A stretch of 64,000 bases of DNA from contig JAOTOM010004679.1 in the NCBI GenBank assembly GCA_034440615.1, positions 1-64,000 of the forward strand, written 5' to 3'. The notes under the pieces were generated by a model. It was not told the origin of the DNA and made no database searches. It saw nothing but the letters and a program-made list of their open reading frames with translations. This stretch comes from Ashinkailepas kermadecensis. Its lineage: Eukaryota; Arthropoda; Thecostraca; Neolepadidae. Position numbers and translations under genes: made by a program. Shown here one piece after another: positions 1-64,000 of this stretch; position 1 is the first letter of the stretch; each line of letters starts with the position of its first letter.

Positions 1-159
1 CACCAGAAGGCATTCCTCTGGATGATCAGTGTTTTGGGTCATGGCATACTGCCACGAGCCTACTGGAACACGGTGCGCACCTTACATACATCCGGGATGA
101 CCAGCTACATTGAAAATGCAGACAACAGCCTAGTGCTCAATCACATTGTCGTCAAGTAA
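1..159 (+). CDS. 3' end of an unrecognised plus-strand reading frame
   Basis: 52 codons open from base 1, ending in TAA at 157-159. The translation includes LHTSGMTSYIENADNSLVL and ends LNHIVVK. I do not recognise the family. It converges on GCN1 and would be its 3' neighbour if real; it could also be the tail of a mobile-element ORF. No AATAAA follows within 100 bases. Confidence 0.4.
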   Translation, partial: HQKAFLWMISVLGHGILPRAYWNTVRTLHTSGMTSYIENADNSLVLNHIVVK

Positions 160-263
160 CGTTAGATCGACTCACGCACGTCCGGTAGAAAGAGGAGCTA
201 ATGAGATGGTGCGTCGGTTGGGCCAGAGGGCAGAGTCTGGGGTGAATGACGGCGACGCCAATG

Positions 264-2149
264 GATAGTGGCCGAGGTCCGCGGGCGCCACATACACCCG
301 GACGGCTACCTGAAGTGTCTCGACGCGCGCCCAGGCTCTGTATGGCAGTCGCCCGTAATGCCGGCGGATAGTGGCCGAGGTCCGCGGGCGCCACATACAC
401 CCGGACGGCTACCTGAAGTGTCTCGACGCGCGCCCAGGCTCTGTATGGCAGCCGCCCGTAATGCCGGCGGATAGTGGCCGAGGTCCGCGGGCGCCACATA
501 CACCCGGACGGCTACCTGCAGTGTCTCGACGCGCGCCCAGGCTCTGTATGGCAGTCGCCCGTAATGCCGGAGGATAGTGGCCGAGGTCCGCGGGCGCCAC
601 ATACACCCGGACGGCTACCTGCAGTGTCTCGACGCGCGCCCAGGCTCTGTATGACAGCCGCCCGTAATGCCGGCGGATAGTGGCCGAGGTCCGCGGGCAC
701 CACATACACCCGGACGGCTACCTGCAGTGTCTCGACGCGCGCCCAGGCTCTGTATGACAGCCGCCCGTAATGCCGGCGGATACTGGCCGAGGTCCGCGGG
801 CGCCACATACACCCGGACGGCTACCTGCAGTGTCTCGACGCGCGCCCAGGCTCTGTATGGCAGCCGCCCGTAATGCCGGCGGATAGTGGCCGAGGTCCGC
901 GGGCGCCACATACACCCGGACGGCTACCTGCAGTGTCTCGACGCGCGCCCAGGCTCTGTATGGCAGTCGCCCGTAATGCCGGCGGATAGTGGCCGAGGTC
1001 CGCGGGCGCCACATACACCCGGACGGCTACCTGCAGTGTCTCGACGCGCGCCCAGGCTCTGTATGGCAGTCGCCCGTAATGCCGGCGGATAGTGGCCGAG
1101 GTCCGCGGGCGCCACATACACCCCGACGGCTACCTGCAGTGTCTCGACGCGCGCCCAGGCTCTGTATGGCAGCCGCCCGTAATGCCGGCGGATAGTGGCC
1201 GAGGTCCGCGGGCACCACATACACCCGGACGGCTACCTGCAGTGTCTCGACGCGCGCCCAGGCTCTGTATGACAGCCGCCCGTAATGCCGGCGGATAGTG
1301 GCCGAGGTCCGCGGGCGCCACATACACCCGGACGGCTACCTGCAGTGTCTCGACGCGCGCCCAGGCTCTGTATGACAGCCGCCCGTAATGCCGGCGGATA
1401 GTGGCCGAGGTCCGCGGGCGCCACATACACCCGGACGGCTACCTGCAGTGTCTCGACGCGCGCCCAGGCTCTGTATGGCAGCCGCCCGTAATGCCGGCGG
1501 ATAGTGGCCGAGGTCCGCGGGCACCACATACACCCGGACGGCTACCTGCAGTGTCTCGACGCGCGCCCAGGCTCTGTATGGCAGCCGCCCGTAATGCCGG
1601 CGGATAGTGGCCGAGGTCCGCGGGCACCACATACACCCGGACGGCTACCTGCAGTGTCTCGACGCGCGCCCAGGCTCTGTATGACAGCCGCCCGTAATGC
1701 CGGCGGATAGTGGCCGAGGTCCGCGGGCGCCACATACACCCGGACGGCTACCTGCAGTGTCTCGACGCGCGCCCAGGCTCTGTATGGCAGCCGCCCGTAA
1801 TGCCGGCGGATAGTGGCCGAGGTCCGCGGGCGCCACATACACCCGGACGGCTACCTGCAGTGTCTCGACGCGCGCCCAGGCTCTGTATGACAGCCGCCCG
1901 TAATGCCGGCGGATAGTGGCCGAGGTCCGCGGGCGCCACATACACCCCGACGGCTACCTGCAGTGTCTCGACGCGCGCCCAGGCTCTGTATGGCAGCCGC
2001 CCGTAATGCCGGCGGATAGTGGCCGAGGTCCGCGGGCGCCACATACACCCGGACGGCTACCTGCAGTGTCTCGACGCGCGCCCAGGCTCTGTATGACAGC
2101 CGCCCGTAATGCCGGCGGATACTGGCCGAGGTACGCGGGCGTGACAACG
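264..2149. repeat. 103-bp tandem array, about 18.3 copies
   Basis: Units begin at 264, 367, 470 and so on every 103 bases to 2118, differing by only a few substitutions (for example ctgaag/ctgcag, ggcag/gacag). The last copy decays after about 20 bases. GC-rich. It lies between the two convergent genes and has no coding support. Confidence 0.98.
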
Positions 2150-2234
2150 GACGCCACCTCCCGTGTCGACGAAGCGCCCCGAGAAGAAGAACCCCTGGCT
2201 CTTTTGTGACACATTCAACTGCTATGTCACATTG

Positions 2235-2280
2235 CGGTGCCAACATCTCACGCCGATTGACCGCGGGTGCACTCGGCCAC
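2235..2280 (-). mobile_element. SINE-A core fragment
   Basis: Contains atctcacgccgattgaccgc, the central core shared by the SINE-A copies elsewhere in the window. Neither head nor tail is clear. Confidence 0.5.
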
Positions 2281-2435
2281 ACGCACCCCGAGTGCGACAT
2301 AATTTACAATACTCTGCACCAATTGAACACCACATCAGCCAACAAGTAAACATGCTTGTATTCCACCTCTGAACAACGGTGCATAACACAAGCCACATCA
2401 CAGGCTGACGAGGCCGGCCGGCGCTGTACCCACGA

Positions 2436-61689
<59,254 letters not shown>

Positions 61690-61718
<29 letters not shown>

Positions 61719-61895
61719 CTGAGGGTTACACTCGATGTGAGCGGCACGGAGCATCAGAGGTCGGGTCAGTACTGGGGAAGGGGTGGTAGTGGGTGTGATT
61801 GTAGCATAGGTTGCCAGAGGTCGGGTCAGTACTGGGGAAGGGGTGGTAGTGGGTGTGATTGTAACACAGGGCACCAGAGGTCGGGTCAGTACTCG
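61690..61895. repeat. 62-bp array by the E1 acceptor, about 3 copies
   Basis: caccagaggtcgggtcagta units resemble the E1 start (caccagaggtctggtcggtc). The intervening ggggtggtagtgggtgtgat is near-perfect between copies. Confidence 0.8.
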
Positions 61896-62175
61896 GAGTG
61901 CAAAACAGTCAGAAGGCTATTGATGAAAAGATATGGAGACAATAGCATGGTAGCATCAGCATATGCTGATGAACTCTTGGGGTGGCGCACTGTCAAGGGA
62001 GACAATGTATGTGCGATCAGCAATCCTTCTATTTTCTTAAATGTTGTCACGACGCTGTAGATGCGGTATCGTTCTCCTCAGCGAGCTCAATCAACAAACA
62101 AAAACGCTGCGTCGTACATGATAAAGCTGTCCTCAGTTCTGAATCTTTGGCGCAAAATGCTGGACAGGACTTATA

Positions 62176-62518
62176 TAGCCGCCCCGGTAGCTCAGTTGGT
62201 TGGAGCGCTGGCCTGCACTGGTCTCCCCTGTCCTAGCAAGACAGGGTTCGAGTCGCTTCACGCGCTCGCATTTAGTCCACGACTGGCGGGGTCAGTTGGC
62301 AACTGGTCCGATAAGGTCGGGGACAGGCTACCGGGGTGGCCGTGTCGGTGCATTGACGGCACGTTAAAATTTCGATCACAATTATACCGTTGAACTGGAA
62401 TTCATGGTTCGGGCGGTGGGACCAGGGTCCACGCAACAAGCTCTGCTTCGCCATAGAATCCTGGTCCACAAAGCCACCCCAGCAAGAATTCGGACTAAAT
62501 TTATTTAAAAAAAAGAAA
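62176..62518 (+). mobile_element. SINE-C copy, plus orientation
   Basis: gccgccccggtagctcagtt head, B-box gggttcgagtc, body, and an A-rich end ttaaaaaaaagaaaaa. A 20-odd-base insertion in the head relative to the 47866 copy. Not a functional tRNA because the 3' acceptor half is missing. Confidence 0.9.
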
Positions 62519-63215
62519 AATAACATGAATGCCGCCGAGTACAGTTGGGCGCCTCGATTGATGTTGTCTCGGAGAAGGCCATAATCCAAAGTAATCTACT
62601 ATGACCAACAACCGGGCCATTGTAGGATCTCACACAAATCAAGCCACCGGCACAGAGCCCGAGCCAAGCTTGCAGTTCAGGTGCAGGCCAATGGGCCAAT
62701 GGGTGTTTGCTTTGTAGCAGACGCCACGATCTCGTGCAATATCGGAATTAATACAGGTCTCGGAAACTCAGAGAAAGCTAATTATCTGGAATTGTGTCTG
62801 TAGTGTCGCACTTTTAAGAAGGAACTCCCAAATCAAGGTGATGAAAATATGAACAGCTCAGCTCATGCCACTGAAAGGATAGAACGACGGGCGGACGTAG
62901 AGAGGCAAGATGGAGACATGTGATATATTCCGCATCATGGGATGACCCAGAAAACTTCGAGTCGTGTTTGACTTCGATTTGATTTAATGTCCAGTCCTGT
63001 TTGACTGCGCTGCAAAGTTTCGTCGTGTCTCAGTGCATGGCCAGCTTATGTCCAGACCGAACCTTCTCGACCAATCATTTGATGTACATACTCAATTCAC
63101 GTGTGGAAATGCGACATTCATTGCAAACAGAGAAACCATGTTCTATCAAGTCCAGAGTGCTTGATACGGACCTTGGCTACCTGTGCATCATCTGCTTGTC
63201 AGGTGGACAGACTGA
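62519..63215. other. Intron sequence upstream of E1
   Basis: No GCN1 exon or other gene recognised. Confidence 0.5.
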
Positions 63216-63224
63216 CTCAGAGTA

Positions 63225-63800
63225 AGCAGAGTACCATATGACAGTACATCTCTTTGGCACGTCACCGTTGCCTATGCCAGCTTGGCACTTCACAAGTCGG
63301 CCTTGGACTGTGTAGACAAACGCCTCCAAAACGAGCCGTCATCTTTCTTCACAATATCTGCCGTGAACGATTATCGTCTCTATTGAACCGAAACAGAGGC
63401 TAAGGTCATTCAACTGGCACAAGACTTGCAGGTTATGTGCACCCGAGGCAGGCCCAAGTTCACGAGGTTTGATAGCAACAGCAGAGCAGCGTTGGCCTCT
63501 TTCAGCAGAGAACGCCGAGGGAAGCTGGCGAAAAAGCTGTACTTCAGCCGGAATAGTCTGTCTCCTGGACGAATCATCGACGTTAACTGGATACTGGAGA
63601 CCAACCAGATCGCCATCGACGTTGAAAGTATTGGCGAAGCTCATATCTGAAAGAGCATGCTGGCGTTTGTGGATTCCTTGTATGATCGCATCGGATTGCC
63701 TGCTCCTGTGGTGCTCACAGGAAGACTACTTCTGAAACAACTGGTTCGGCTGCAGTTACGTTGGGACGTTGAGCCCCACCCGATTTTCAGGGCAGGTGGG
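63225..63800 (+). pseudogene. BEL/Pao retrotransposon pol relic
   Basis: In-frame pieces resemble BEL/Pao reverse transcriptase: VHLFGTSPLPMP, then EAKVIQLAQDLQVMC, FTRFDSNSRAALASF with a downstream NWILETNQIAI, and after a frameshift near 63650 FVDSLYDRIGLPAPVVLTGR and LVRLQLRWDVEPHP. At least two stops and one frameshift, so it is inactive. No LTR was found; the element may extend past 64000. Confidence 0.82.
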
Positions 63801-64000
63801 ACAAGGTGATCAGAGGACTAGACCAGCTATCTGAAGCCGACGTTGGAAGGTAGTGGCCAGAGATTCATCATTATCCGACCGCAGGAAGACAGGGACCCGA
63901 CTCTGTAGCTGATTTCCCTATCGTCAGGGATAGAGGCCAGGTGCACTGCTCCTTTCTGTTCAGCACATTTTGATCTTGTTTCTCTGAGTTGCTCCCACTC

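Noticed and set aside
152..2300. Dozens of overlapping 68- to 149-codon frames on both strands
   Set aside because: They repeat every 103 bases and simply reflect an array without stops; the same pattern appears in several frames and no codon bias is seen.

Overview
The window is animal genomic DNA dominated by one large multi-exon gene on the minus strand. That gene is the C-terminal three quarters of GCN1, the ribosome-bound activator of the eIF2-alpha kinase GCN2. I could join 33 exons (61718 down to 2436) into one continuous frame of 1,989 codons plus a stop. Every splice phase agrees and every intron is GT-AG except one GC-AG intron. The 5' exons (roughly the first 680 residues, judged from the usual length of about 2,670) lie beyond base 64000. 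Long repeat-rich introns, GC-rich exons, I-type LINEs with an RNase H domain, tRNA-derived SINEs and a BEL/Pao relic suggest an invertebrate, probably an arthropod and perhaps a crustacean. That placement is inference only.

Layout: 1-159 holds the last 52 codons of an unrecognised plus-strand reading frame, which converges on GCN1. 264-2149 is an 18-copy array of a 103-bp unit between the two. 2436-61718 is GCN1. Introns 28, 30 and 31 (3.4-16.3 kb) hold very large minisatellites. 17-36 kb is a denser set of conserved EF3-like and C-terminal HEAT exons with LINE and SINE insertions. 36.2-38.9 kb is a LINE that carries ORF1 but no ORF2, bounded by target-site duplications. 39-62 kb holds the upstream exons, separated by AT-rich introns, a 335-bp CT/T/CT block and further arrays. 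63.2-63.8 kb is a decayed BEL/Pao pol fragment.

The most unusual feature is how the tandem arrays relate to GCN1 splice sites. At about eleven exon ends the repeat unit of the neighbouring array contains the end of the exon together with its donor or acceptor. The last exon-30 codons plus a perfect CAG|gtgagt donor are copied about 80 times, and the exon-28 donor dozens of times. The gene therefore carries more than a hundred decoy splice sites next to the real ones. I know of no named system that this matches.

The mobile elements also form a connected set. The commonest SINE shares its 3' tail with the 3' end of the I-type LINE, so the LINE probably mobilised it. All seven clear copies of that SINE lie in the same orientation as GCN1. 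No CRISPR array, operon, riboswitch or stand-alone RNA gene was found.
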